From Rubrobacter_A sp965214435 (GTDB taxonomy: Bacteria; Actinomycetota; Rubrobacteria; Rubrobacterales; Rubrobacteraceae): a stretch of 64,000 bases of DNA. A program made the translations under genes and the position numbers. Numbering within the stretch: position 1 is the first letter of the stretch; the number at the start of each line of letters is the position of its first letter. Positions 25,195 to 33,691 of this stretch are shown here, one piece after another. The stretch lies in NCBI GenBank assembly GCA_965214435.1, contig OZ243960.1, positions 992,001 through 1,056,000 on the forward strand, read 5' to 3'. The notes beneath the pieces are model-generated. The model was given only the letters and a program-made list of their open reading frames with translations. It was not told the origin of the DNA and searched no databases.

Positions 25195-26067
25195 ATGAGA
25201 CTAGTTTATTCTTTCTTGCTCGTCGGGGTAACCATCGTCTGGGGCTGGACCTTTGTCGTAGTCCAGGACGCCATCGACGTCTACGGCGTGCTCGGCTTTC
25301 TGGCCGTCCGCTTCGGGCTCGGGGCTGCGGCCCTCGCTCCCGTCCTCGCGAGCCCGGCCCGCGTTTCACGCCGGACGCTCCTCGTGGGCGGCGGTATCGG
25401 CGTCGTGCTCGCCCTGGCCTACCTGTTCCAGACGCTCGGACTACTCTACACCACACCGACCAACGCCGGACTTATAACCGGGCTCTTCGTGGTCTTTGCC
25501 CCGCTGACCGACAGGATATTTTTCGGAGTGCGCCCTTCGCGGCAGGTCACTATCGCGGTGGCTCTAAGCGTCGCCGGACTCGTGTTGCTCGCCGGGTATA
25601 GCCCCTCGGGGATACCGGTTGGGGATGTACTCATGCTGCTCTGCGCGCTGTGTCTCGGGATACACATCGTGCTGCTCTCCCACTACGCCGGGGACTACGA
25701 CGCCCTCGGTCTCGCCGCCGCCCAGATGCTCTCGATGGCGGCGCTGTTCTTTGTCGTGTGGCCGCTTTTCGGGGAGGTTGCGCTGCCGCCCGCGAGCGTG
25801 TGGTTCGCGCTGCTCTTGACCGGGCTCGTGGCGTCCGCGGGGGCGTTCTACGTCCAGACCTACGTCCAGCAGCGCATCCCGGCGGCCCGGACCGCCGTTA
25901 TCCTGACGCTGGAGCCGGTGTTCGCGGCACTTTTCGGCTACTGGCTGGCCGGCGACCGGCTGCTCGCGGTCCAGCTCGTTGGGGCGGCCCTGATCCTCTC
26001 CGGACTCCTGATCGGGGAGGTACTACCCCTCATCCGCCGGAAACCGTCGGGTAAGATCAAAGCCTGA
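25195..26067 (+). CDS. EamA/DMT family transporter
   Basis: 290 residues with ten hydrophobic helices arranged as two EamA repeats (about residues 5-135 and 145-280). Typical features include the FLAVRFGLGAAAL segment after TM2 and ILTLEPVFAALFGYWLAGDRL in the second repeat. DMT proteins usually export amino acids or metabolites; the substrate here is unknown. Start chosen from the -10 spacing. Ends 9 bp before a convergent VTT gene. Confidence 0.88.
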   Translation: MRLVYSFLLVGVTIVWGWTFVVVQDAIDVYGVLGFLAVRFGLGAAALAPVLASPARVSRRTLLVGGGIGVVLALAYLFQTLGLLYTTPTNAGLITGLFVVFAPLTDRIFFGVRPSRQVTIAVALSVAGLVLLAGYSPSGIPVGDVLMLLCALCLGIHIVLLSHYAGDYDALGLAAAQMLSMAALFFVVWPLFGEVALPPASVWFALLLTGLVASAGAFYVQTYVQQRIPAARTAVILTLEPVFAALFGYWLAGDRLLAVQLVGAALILSGLLIGEVLPLIRRKPSGKIKA

Positions 26068-26076
26068 CGGGAAGTC

Positions 26077-26688
26077 CTATTCCCCTTCCGAGCGGCCCCG
26101 CTTCTCCAGGCGGCGTTCCAGAATTCTTTGAGCTATATAGGCCGCGATAATTACCGCCCCGAGGACGGCGGTCGCCAGCCCGAGGTACTTCTCCAGAAAG
26201 CGTTGTATCTCCTCGCCGAACAGATATACCGCGACCCCTATCGAGAGAAAGCGCGCGCTGCGGCCGGCGAGCGAGGCCAGGATAAACCGCCGGGCCTCTA
26301 GGCGCGCGACCCCGGCGGCCAGGGCGAATACCGGGTACGGCAGCGGGGTGAAAGCCGCGAGTCCTACGGTCCACACGTCGTGGCGGCGGTAGAACTCGGA
26401 CGCTGCCCGGAGGCTCTCCTTCTTTACGAAACGTTCGGCCAGCGGACGGCCGCCTTTAAGACCGATAAAGTAGTCGAGTGTCGCCCCGAGCACCGAGGCG
26501 ACCGTCGCGAGGACGGCGTAGGGTATAGAGAAAGCCGGTTGGGCGACCGCCATCGCCACGAGCAGCGGTTCCGGGGGGATCGGGATCAGGACCGAGTCGA
26601 TAAACGACGCCGCGAACAGGGCCAGGGGCGCAAACGGCGAAGCCGCCCAAGATATCAGCCACTCGACGAATGAGTCGAAAAATCCCAC
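26077..26688 (-). CDS. VTT/DedA-like (YqaA type) membrane protein
   Basis: 203 residues. It contains the VTT-domain pattern: SVLIPIPPEPLLVAMAVAQ after TM1, GATLDYFIGLKGGRPLAERF with G-x-x-x-Y-x-x-G, and FTPLPYPVFALAAGVARL. The last helix (AVLGAVIIAAYIAQRIL) ends in a charged tail. DedA-family proteins are linked to lipid scrambling or carrier recycling; the YqaA branch is uncharacterised. It is a paralogue of the next gene (about 30 bp away), likely an operon pair. Confidence 0.87.
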   Translation of the reverse strand: MGFFDSFVEWLISWAASPFAPLALFAASFIDSVLIPIPPEPLLVAMAVAQPAFSIPYAVLATVASVLGATLDYFIGLKGGRPLAERFVKKESLRAASEFYRRHDVWTVGLAAFTPLPYPVFALAAGVARLEARRFILASLAGRSARFLSIGVAVYLFGEEIQRFLEKYLGLATAVLGAVIIAAYIAQRILERRLEKRGRSEGE

Positions 26689-26717
26689 GGCGCTTACCTA
26701 CCCGGCGGGAGCTTGGA

Positions 26718-27344
26718 CTAGTCGATGATCTCGCGTTCTTCAGGAGTATCCTTCTTGCGTCCGAAAAGGAGACCGGCGTAGCGGATGGCGAGGAAACCGG
26801 CCACTATTAGGACCAGGAAACCTATAGTAAACAACTCGAAGTACTGGTCGATGGCCCGCTGGATCGACGGCCCGAAGAAATACACCGCTATCCCGACGGC
26901 GAAAAACCGGGTCCCGCGCCCGATTACCGAGGCCAGAAAAAAGCGCGGGAGGTTAATCTTCGCGACCCCGGCCGTTATGGTAAATACCTTGAATGGTATG
27001 GGGGTAAGCGCCGCGGCCCCGACCGCCCAGACGTCGTAGCTCTGGTAGAGTCCTTCGGCGGCTTCTAGCTTATCCCGCTTGAAAAAACGTTCCACGAGCG
27101 GCCGTCCGCCCTTCACCCCAATAAAGTACCCCAGTCCCGCCCCGAGCACGGAAGCCGCGGTACAGACGGCGGCATAGTAGAGTGCGTTGTCCGGCTGGGC
27201 GACGGCCATCGCGATGAGCAGCGGGTCCGGTGGCAGCGGGAAAAAGCTGGACTCCCAGAACGCGAAGATGAATAGCGCGACTACCGCGTAGGGGGATACC
27301 GACCAGGACAGCATCCAGTCGACGGCGTTGTGTATAAGCTCCAA
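26718..27344 (-). CDS. VTT/DedA-like (YqaA type) membrane protein, paralogue
   Basis: 208 residues, probably from TTG. It matches its neighbour along the whole length: SSFFPLPPDPLLIAMAVAQ, GAGLGYFIGVKGGRPLVERFF, TPIPFKVFTITAGVAKINL, RGTRFFAVGIAVYFFGPSIQ. The duplication plus a divergent DedA gene on the other side makes a three-gene membrane-lipid cluster. Upstream spacing of 123 bp to the divergent DedA gene leaves room for two promoters. Confidence 0.87.
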   Translation of the reverse strand: MELIHNAVDWMLSWSVSPYAVVALFIFAFWESSFFPLPPDPLLIAMAVAQPDNALYYAAVCTAASVLGAGLGYFIGVKGGRPLVERFFKRDKLEAAEGLYQSYDVWAVGAAALTPIPFKVFTITAGVAKINLPRFFLASVIGRGTRFFAVGIAVYFFGPSIQRAIDQYFELFTIGFLVLIVAGFLAIRYAGLLFGRKKDTPEEREIID

Positions 27345-27467
27345 ACCGGGTTCTACCTTCCGTGCGCTAAAAGTCGATACGTAACACTAACATTAAGTCC
27401 GGCGCTAAGTTTACTTCTTTAGAGCCGGATACTAGAAATACCCCGGCCCGCGTAGTACTTTCCAGCA

Positions 27468-28082
27468 GTGCTCGAATCTATCTTACAGCCGCTCGTAGAT
27501 TGGGTCACGGGTACCATCGGTGGCTACGGGGTCTTTGCGGTTTTCGGGCTCATGACGCTGGAGAGTACGGGAGTCTTGATCCCGAGCGAGGCCATACAAC
27601 CTTTTGCCGGTTATCTTGTCTCGGCCGGCCGGATGGGTTTTATAGCGGTCGTGGCCGCCGGGGTCGCCGGGAACATCGCGGGATCCTGGATCGCCTACTT
27701 TATAGGGCTCAAAGGGGGACGGGAGATCTGGGTCCGCTACGGCCGTTACGTCGGGGTCCGGGAGAAGCACCTCGACAGCGCCGAAGCCTGGTTCGAGAAG
27801 TACGGGGAGCTCGCGGTGCTCGTGGGGCGGGTGCTGCCCGCCGTCCGCACGTTCATCTCGTTTCCGGCCGGTATCGCCAGGATGAACTTCACCAAGTTTA
27901 CGCTCTACACCCTTGCCGGGTGCGTGCCCTGGATATTTGCCCTGACGTACCTCGGCTACGTCCTCGGTAACAACTGGGGAGAGGTCGGCTCCTATCTACA
28001 CTACCTGGACTACGCCGTCGCCCTGGGACTGGCCGCGGCAGCCGTCTACCTGTTCCTGCGCTGGCGTTCCTACCGGCGTTGA
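27468..28082 (+). CDS. DedA family membrane protein
   Basis: 204 residues from GTG. Classic DedA signatures: LESTGVLIPSEAIQPFAGYL (E...P-x-E), NIAGSWIAYFIGLKGGREIW (G-x-x-x-Y-x-x-G), and GRVLPAVRTFISFPAGIARM carrying the F-x-R-x-x-P-like arginine segment. These residues are needed for undecaprenyl-phosphate or phospholipid transport in known family members. Of the three VTT genes this is the canonical DedA. Confidence 0.9.
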   Translation: MLESILQPLVDWVTGTIGGYGVFAVFGLMTLESTGVLIPSEAIQPFAGYLVSAGRMGFIAVVAAGVAGNIAGSWIAYFIGLKGGREIWVRYGRYVGVREKHLDSAEAWFEKYGELAVLVGRVLPAVRTFISFPAGIARMNFTKFTLYTLAGCVPWIFALTYLGYVLGNNWGEVGSYLHYLDYAVALGLAAAAVYLFLRWRSYRR

Positions 28083-28168
28083 CAGCTTGTCAGCGAGTCA
28101 GCCCGCCGCCTTCGGTGGCTCGTCAGCTTTTTGCTTTTGCTGACAAGCTGAAGTGCTGACCGGCTGAC
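28083..28168. repeat. Compound palindrome between convergent DedA and ion channel genes
   Basis: CAGCTTGTCAGC (28083-28094) is matched by GCTGACAAGCTG (28139-28150), a perfect 12-bp inverted repeat. Nested within it are GCCGCC/GGTGGC (28105-28119) and GTCAGC/GCTGAC (28122-28144), and outside it more GCTGAC copies (28155-28168). It lies between the ends of two convergent genes and may be a bidirectional terminator or a dispersed genomic repeat. Confidence 0.75.
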
Positions 28169-28176
28169 GTGCTAGT

Positions 28177-28992
28177 TCAGGACCGGTCCGACTTCTTTAG
28201 GATGGAGCGCAAGGTCTCAAGCTCTTTCTCGTTTAGCGTAATGCCTTCTTTATTTTCGTCTTCCGGCGGTTTCTGGGCGTCTATGCCGACCAGGACGGAG
28301 GCTATGGAGGCGACGAAGTACGAAAATATCCCGACGGCGTAGAGCATCAGGGCGAAGGCGAGGATCCGGCCGCCGACCGTGACGGGTTCCAGGCCGCTGC
28401 CGACGGTGGTGAGCGTGGTCGCCGACCACCACAGTGCGTCCCCGAAGCCTTCTATATTGCTGTCCGGTCTTCCGGCCTCCAACAGGAACACTCCAGAAGC
28501 GGCGATCAGGACGACTACAACGGAGATTAAGGCTAGTTGACCGAGCCTGCGGCGCCGCAAGAGTATGAGCGCCGAACTCGAACTCCGCCCGCCAAGCACC
28601 AGCAACCGGAATACCGGCACCGCCCGCGTGGCCCGCAATACCCGCGCGATGCGCAGAAAGCGCAGAAACGGCAGCAGCACGATCAGGGCGTCGAGCCAGT
28701 GGTTCTTTAAGTAGTGGCGCTTTACCGGCGCGAGTGCGAACTTGACCGCGAACTCCAGGGCAAAGATTCCCCACAGCACCCACGCCGCAACGTCCAGCCG
28801 GCTGCGCCACGGCTCAACCAACTCTCCGCTGAGTTGTATCACGATGATCAGGAGTACCAGCAGGGAAGCCAGGGCCAGCGGGATGTCGAGGTAGCGGTCT
28901 ATTTTGTCGCGCAGCGCTTCCCGGGCGGGGTAGTCGTCCCGCAGACGCTTTGCACGCTTCTGGCTTTCCGGCCGCTGTCGTTTCTCGCTCAT
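28177..28992 (-). CDS. Voltage-gated-type potassium channel family protein
   Basis: 271 residues. Six helices fit the VGIC plan: TM1 about 37-54, S4-like arginine series FLRFLRIARVLRATR at about 110-123, pore helix and filter at 188-200, last helix 208-235. The filter reads TTLTTVGSG instead of TTVGYG, so the aromatic residue is Ser199. A conserved aromatic-poor C-terminal helix follows, rich in Lys/Glu. Potassium selectivity may be reduced. Start appears leaderless (TAGAAT 8 nt upstream). Confidence 0.85.
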   Translation of the reverse strand: MSEKRQRPESQKRAKRLRDDYPAREALRDKIDRYLDIPLALASLLVLLIIVIQLSGELVEPWRSRLDVAAWVLWGIFALEFAVKFALAPVKRHYLKNHWLDALIVLLPFLRFLRIARVLRATRAVPVFRLLVLGGRSSSSALILLRRRRLGQLALISVVVVLIAASGVFLLEAGRPDSNIEGFGDALWWSATTLTTVGSGLEPVTVGGRILAFALMLYAVGIFSYFVASIASVLVGIDAQKPPEDENKEGITLNEKELETLRSILKKSDRS

Positions 28993-29000
28993 CAGGTGAG

Positions 29001-29006
29001 ATTCTA
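29001..29006 (-). promoter_or_regulatory. -10-like TAGAAT, 8 nt before the ion channel start
   Basis: Minus strand TAGAAT, 8 nt, then ATG 28992. A second, plus-strand TAGAAT at 29029-29034 serves the divergent isochorismatase gene. Confidence 0.5.
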
Positions 29007-29066
29007 ACGGTTACCGGGGCTCGGACGGTAGAATCCGGTGGGGATCTCTAGAGAAAGGATGCGTAC

Positions 29067-29714
29067 ATGCTGAAGACCGTCGAAGTGCCGGAGTACGAAG
29101 TTCACGGCGAGGTCCGGCTGGACCCGGAGAGGACCGCGCTACTCGTTATAGACATGCAAAATGACTTCGTGAAAGAGGGTGGCAGCCTGCGGGTGCCGGA
29201 CGCGGAGGGCACCATCCCCCGGATACAAGAGCTACTCTCGCTCGCGCGGGAGTCGGGGATGAAAATCGTTTACTCTCAAGACACCCACGGCGACGGCGAC
29301 CCGGAGTGGGAGATCTGGCCGGAACATGCCCGCAAGGGCGGCTGGGGCTGGCAGATAGTCGACGAACTCTCTCCGCGAGATAGCGAGGTCGTCATAGAGA
29401 AAGTCCGCTACGACGCCTTCTACGGCACCCACCTCGACCACTTCCTGCGGCTTTGGGGCGTCGATACGCTGCTCATCTGCGGCACGGTGGCGAACATCTG
29501 CGTTCACTACACCGCCGCAAGCGCTGCGCTGCGCTGGTACAGGGTAGTGATTCCGCGCGACACCACCTCGGCGCTCGACCCGTTCGACCTCGAATCCTCC
29601 CTGCGCCAGACAGCGTTCCTGTTTGACGGCAGGATCACGGACACCTCCAAAGTAAAGCTCAAAAAGCCCGCAACCCACCGGAGCAAACTAGAAGAAGCCG
29701 CCGAAAGCCGCTAG
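29067..29714 (+). CDS. Isochorismatase-family cysteine hydrolase
   Basis: 215 residues behind AGAAAGGATG. The catalytic triad is Asp29 (LLVIDMQNDF), Lys112 (IEKVRYDAF) and Cys145 (GTVANICVHYTA); a cis-peptide-like turn GTVANI precedes the Cys. The family includes nicotinamidases, ureidoacrylate and biuret hydrolases. The substrate cannot be set without structure; no NAD or pyrimidine genes are near. An 49-bp gap separates it from osmC downstream. Confidence 0.88.
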   Translation: MLKTVEVPEYEVHGEVRLDPERTALLVIDMQNDFVKEGGSLRVPDAEGTIPRIQELLSLARESGMKIVYSQDTHGDGDPEWEIWPEHARKGGWGWQIVDELSPRDSEVVIEKVRYDAFYGTHLDHFLRLWGVDTLLICGTVANICVHYTAASAALRWYRVVIPRDTTSALDPFDLESSLRQTAFLFDGRITDTSKVKLKKPATHRSKLEEAAESR

Positions 29715-29763
29715 TTCTGTTAATATGAGTACCATGCGTCGATAGAGCATATAGGAGGGGTAG

Positions 29764-30210
29764 ATGGCGATCGCGCAGCGCAGCGCCGAGGTCGTGTGGA
29801 ACGGAACTTTAGAGGAAGGCAACGGAAGCTTCACGGTGGGAAGCTGGATGCTAGGTGAGGTCCCGGTTACCTGGGCTTCGCGTACCGGAGCCGCCGAGGG
29901 TAGCACCAGCCCGGAGGAGCTTATCGCCGCGGCTCACGCCTCCTGCTACGCCATGGCGCTCTCGGTCGTCCTCGACGTGTCCGGGACGCCACCGGAGAAG
30001 CTGGACGTTGGCGCTACCTGCACTCTCGACCAGGCGGAAGAAGGGTTCAGGATCACCACCGTAAACCTCGAAGTTCGGGGCCGGGTGCCGGGCCTGAGCG
30101 AGAAAGAATTCAAAGAAGCTACCGAACGGGCGCACCGGATCTGCCCCGTCTCCAACGCCCTTAAGGGCAACGTCGAGATCCGGGTAGCCGCTACCGTGGA
30201 CGAAGACTAG
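29764..30210 (+). CDS. OsmC-type organic hydroperoxide reductase
   Basis: 148 residues behind ATAGGAGGGG. The two redox cysteines are Cys61 (AAHASCYAMALS) and Cys127 (HRICPVSNA); the conserved arginine is in ASRTGAAEG near residue 40. This fits OsmC peroxiredoxins that reduce organic hydroperoxides with a thiol partner. The N-terminal sequence QRSAEVVWNGTLEEGNG is typical. It ends overlapping the 3' end of a convergent GNAT gene by 4 nt. Confidence 0.92.
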   Translation: MAIAQRSAEVVWNGTLEEGNGSFTVGSWMLGEVPVTWASRTGAAEGSTSPEELIAAAHASCYAMALSVVLDVSGTPPEKLDVGATCTLDQAEEGFRITTVNLEVRGRVPGLSEKEFKEATERAHRICPVSNALKGNVEIRVAATVDED

Positions 30211-30701
30211 CCCCGGATACGGGCCATCGAGCAGGCGTCGGCATAGGAGCCATCGCGGAAAGCGTAGTGGCGGTGGATCCCTTCAATCTCGAAGCCGAAC
30301 TTTTTATACAAGGCAATACCGGCCTCGTTGTCCGTGTAAACGGTAAGTTCGATGCGCGTCAGGGCGAGCCAGTTCTCCGCCAGGTATAGCGCCGCCTCCA
30401 AGAGTGCCGAGCCGACGCCCTCTCCCCGCCAGTCGTCGCGTATCGCCATCCCGATACGCCCCGTGTGCCGGATGCGCGGGTTGGTAGGAAACGTCTCCAG
30501 ACCCAAATCTCCGACGACCTCGCCGTCTACGCGGGCGACCAGCGAGTAGACGCCGTCCTGCGGTTCCGCGAGGCGTTTGCGTCACACCTCGCGTGCCGGC
30601 AGCGGTAGCTGGAGCGTGCCGGCTACCGCTACCGGACCGCTGAAGATCCGGTGTAAAGCTTCGTAGTCCTCCGGCTCGGCGTGGCGGACGCTTATCTCCA
30701 T
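30207..30701 (-). pseudogene. GNAT acetyltransferase with premature TGA
   Basis: From ATG 30701 the frame reads MEISVRHAEPEDYEALHRIF..., then meets TGA at 30582-30584 (codon 40), where this family usually has a tryptophan (W-R-K-R-L); the frame then continues with a full GNAT core ending at 30207 (DDWRGEGVGSALLEAAL is the acetyl-CoA loop, LYKKFGFEIEG the end). A single TGG to TGA change would explain it. A shorter protein could start at an internal codon but would lack the first strand. Confidence 0.75.
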
Positions 30702-30784
30702 CTTCTGCTCCTCAGAATTTCCCGTACCTTACGTCAGTCTCTAATAAAATACTCTCTGGGAAAGCTTCGTGAGAGGAAGATGAC

Positions 30785-31478
30785 ATGCCTGAAAACCAAC
30801 AGAACATATCTATGGAAGATACTTGCTGCGGGCCGGGTTACGCGACGCCCGAGGAGGCGATGCGGGCGGAGCCGGAGAAGGTACTGTACACCGCCGCGCT
30901 CTACGTCGGGACCGATATCGAGGAGCCGGACTACCTGGCTACGGTGGATGTAGACCCGGACTCGGAGACCTACTCGCAGGTAATCCACCGCACCCCGATG
31001 CCGAACTTGGGTGACGAGCTGCACCACTCCGGCTGGAACGCGTGCAGTTCGTGCCACGGCGACGAGAGCCGGTCTCGCCGGTTCCTGATCTTGGCGGCAC
31101 AGCGCTCCGGGCGCATACATCTCCGACCCCGCGAACCCTCGGCTCACCGGTCAGGTCTGGTGCGGCGGCCTGTTAGGCAAGGGCGAAGAGATGAGAGGCC
31201 GCAAGCTGGAGGGCGGCCCGCAGATGCTCCAGCTATCCCTCGACGGTAAGCGTCTGTACGTGACAAGCTCGCTGTTTAGCAGTTGGGACAACCAGTTCTA
31301 CCCAAAGATGGCTGAAGAAGGTTCGTACATGTTAAAGATAGAGTGCGACACCGAGAACGGCGGCATGGAAATAGACAAGGACTTCTTTGTAGACTTCGGC
31401 GAGGAGCCCGCCGGTCCCGCCCGCGCCCACGAGATGCGCTACCCCGGCGGCGACGTGACCTCGGACATCTGGGTGTAG
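30785..31478 (+). pseudogene. Internally deleted, frameshifted SELENBP1/methanethiol-oxidase-like gene
   Basis: The first frame (from ATG 30785, GAGGAAGA upstream) starts as the family does: TCCGPGYATPEEAM, then VDPDSETYSQVIHR, LHHSGWNACSSCHGD and LILAAQRSGRI. At about 31115-31118 it jumps to another frame, which resumes near the C-terminus (ISDPANPRLTGQVWCGGL) and ends VTSDIWV. The family is normally ~460 residues; only ~105 plus ~120 remain, so about 240 internal residues and the reading frame have been lost. It cannot be an active enzyme. Confidence 0.85.
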
Positions 31479-31511
31479 CTACCGTCGTTCCTACAAGCTG
31501 GTAGCAAAAGA

Positions 31512-31532
31512 CGGGGGCTTTAAAAGCCCCCG
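31512..31532. terminator. Bidirectional terminator between the SELENBP1-like pseudogene and acs
   Basis: CGGGGGCTT and AAGCCCCCG pair perfectly around TAA. On the minus strand, after acs, the stem is followed by TCTTTT, a moderate U-run; on the plus strand by CTCCTTT. Confidence 0.8.
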
Positions 31533-31558
31533 CTCCTTTGAGAAAACCTGGATCTTTC

Positions 31559-33508
31559 CTACGACATCTGCTCCTGGGTCTGCTCCTGGATGGTCTCGGC
31601 GACGGACGGGTCGGCGAGGGTCGAGGTATCTCCGAGTTGCTCGTTCTGGGAGATGTTCTGGAGGAGGCGGCGCATGATCTTACCCGAGTTGGTCTTTGGC
31701 AGGTCCGCCACGGCGAATACTCTATCCGGGCGGCTGATCTTACCGGCCTTCTGGGAGACCGCGTCTATGAGTGCCTTTTCGTACTCCTCGTTGTACTTGT
31801 CTTCCTCCTCGCTGTGGAGGATCACGAACGCCACCGGTGCCTGCCCCTTGTCCTCGTCGTCCCGACCGATGACCGCCGCCTCGACCACACCCTCGTGGGA
31901 GACGAGCGCGTTCTCTATCTCGACGGTGGAGAGCCTATGGCCCGAGACATTTAGCACGTCGTCGATGCGGCCGGTTATGGTGTAGTAACCGTCTTCGTCG
32001 CGCTTGGCCCCATCCTCGACATAGTAGATCTCGTCGGATATCGCCGAGAAGTACTCCTCCCGGTACCGCTCGGGGCTCTTATAGAGATTCCGGAGCATCG
32101 AGGGCCAGGGCTTGTTTATGGTCAGTGCCCCGCTGCCGGCCCCCTCGATAAACTCCTCGATCTCCTCGTCCCAGAGTCCGGGGAAGATGCCGGGGAACGG
32201 GTGTGAGGCGCTGCCGGGCTTCATGGTCGTTATACCGGGCAGCCCGGAGATCATAATGCCGCCCGTCTCCGTCTGCCACCAGGTATCTACTATCGGGCAG
32301 CGCTCCTTGCCGATGTTCTCGTAGTACCAGACCCAGGCGTCCGGGTTGATCGGCTCTCCCACCGTCCCGAGAAGCCTCAGAGACGACGTGTCGTGCTTGT
32401 CTATCGGCTCGGTCCCCATCTTCCGGAGCGCCCTTATGGCCGTGGGCGCCGTGTAGAAGTGCGTGACCCCGAGGTCTTCTACTATCTGCCACAGCCGGTC
32501 GTTCTCCGGGTAGGTCGGCGTACCCTCGTACTGCACCGTGGTCATGCCGGCGACGAGTGGTCCGTAGACCAGGTAGGAATGCCCGGTAACCCAGCCGATG
32601 TCCGCCGTGCACCAGAAGATGTCGTCTTCCTTGGCGTCCATGACCCACTGCATGGTCGCCCGGAGTTGCGTCAGGTAGCCGCCGACGTGGTGCTCGATGC
32701 CCTTCGGCTTGCCGGTCGAACCCGACGAGTAGAGCACGTATAGCATGTCCTCAGCGTCCAACTCTTCTGCCGGGCATTCCTCGGAGATGTTCGCCGCAAG
32801 CTCATCCCAGTAGTGGTCGCGGCCCTCCTGCATCGGGACTTCGTCGCCGGTCCGCCGGACTACCACGACGTTCTCGACGCTCGGGGCGTCCTGGAGAGCC
32901 TCGTCGGAGTTCTCCTTGAGCGGCGTCTTGCGGCCGCCGCGGGGCGGGGTGTCGGCCGTGACCAACACTTTAGCTTCGATGTCGTTGATGCGGTCGGTGA
33001 GCTGGCCCGGCTGGAAGGCGCTAAAGACCACCGAGTGCGGCGCGCCTATTCTGGCGCAGGCGAGCATCGCTATCGGGAGTTCGGGGACCATCGACAGGTA
33101 GATCGCGACCCCGTCGCCCTTCTGCACGCCTAAGTCCTTGAGAACGTTGGCGAACTTACTGACTTCGGTGAGCAGCTCGTTGTAGGTGTAGGTCTTCCGC
33201 ATACCGGGTTCGTCGCCGATCCAGATCAGGGCGTTCTTGTCACCCCGGCCCTGCTCGATATGGTAGTCCAGGCAGTTGTAGGCGGCGTTGATCTTACCTC
33301 CCACGAACCACTCGGCAAACGGCGGCTCCCACTTCAGCGTCTGGTCCCAGTCCTTGAACCAGTGCAACTCCCTGGCCCACGATGCCCAGAACTCCTCGAA
33401 GTCCTCCTCGGCCTTCTGGTAGACCGAAGAATCCGTGACGTTGGCCTGCCGGGCGAACTCCTCCGGCGGCGGATACGTACGGGAGGCTATATCTTGTCCG
33501 TCACTCAT
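31559..33508 (-). CDS. acs: Acetyl-coenzyme A synthetase
   Basis: 649 residues, family length. The AMP-binding P-loop YSSGSTGKPKG, TWWQTETGG and SGHRLSTVEIENAL are present, and PKTNSGKIMRRLLQN holds the conserved lysine that Pat-type acetyltransferases usually modify. It makes acetyl-CoA from acetate, ATP and CoA via acetyl-AMP. It lies downstream of an acetate-type SSS symporter and DUF485 gene, with a 183-bp gap containing a strong hairpin. Confidence 0.96.
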   Translation of the reverse strand: MSDGQDIASRTYPPPEEFARQANVTDSSVYQKAEEDFEEFWASWARELHWFKDWDQTLKWEPPFAEWFVGGKINAAYNCLDYHIEQGRGDKNALIWIGDEPGMRKTYTYNELLTEVSKFANVLKDLGVQKGDGVAIYLSMVPELPIAMLACARIGAPHSVVFSAFQPGQLTDRINDIEAKVLVTADTPPRGGRKTPLKENSDEALQDAPSVENVVVVRRTGDEVPMQEGRDHYWDELAANISEECPAEELDAEDMLYVLYSSGSTGKPKGIEHHVGGYLTQLRATMQWVMDAKEDDIFWCTADIGWVTGHSYLVYGPLVAGMTTVQYEGTPTYPENDRLWQIVEDLGVTHFYTAPTAIRALRKMGTEPIDKHDTSSLRLLGTVGEPINPDAWVWYYENIGKERCPIVDTWWQTETGGIMISGLPGITTMKPGSASHPFPGIFPGLWDEEIEEFIEGAGSGALTINKPWPSMLRNLYKSPERYREEYFSAISDEIYYVEDGAKRDEDGYYTITGRIDDVLNVSGHRLSTVEIENALVSHEGVVEAAVIGRDDEDKGQAPVAFVILHSEEEDKYNEEYEKALIDAVSQKAGKISRPDRVFAVADLPKTNSGKIMRRLLQNISQNEQLGDTSTLADPSVAETIQEQTQEQMS

Positions 33509-33633
33509 TTAGTTCTCCTTTCCCTCTTACCCTTGCAATACGTTGTTTATCATACCGAGTTCCGTCGGGTAAAACCCGCTTCTTGGGGCTTCTTCTCTAC
33601 CGTAAACCTGAGTTGTTTGGAGGGAAGATCCCT

Positions 33634-33678
33634 ATGTTCGCGAGAGCCTCGTCACCAGTTGAGGACTCTCGCGAACAT
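33634..33678. repeat. Strong hairpin between the SSS symporter and acs genes
   Basis: ATGTTCGCGAGAG (33634-33646) pairs perfectly with CTCTCGCGAACAT (33666-33678), extended inward by CCTC/GAGG with one bulged A and a 10-nt loop. On the minus strand it follows the symporter stop with no U-run, so it may be an RNA-processing or stabilising element, or an operator. Confidence 0.75.
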
Positions 33679-33691
33679 GCTTGATATATGT

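Noticed and set aside
28083..28168. CRISPR-like repeat
   Set aside because: The repeated GTCAGC units are 6 bp, inverted and unevenly spaced; there are no spacers and no cas genes.
30582..30584. In-frame TGA as a second selenocysteine codon
   Set aside because: The family has tryptophan, not cysteine, at this position, and no hairpin of SECIS type lies at the right distance on the minus strand.
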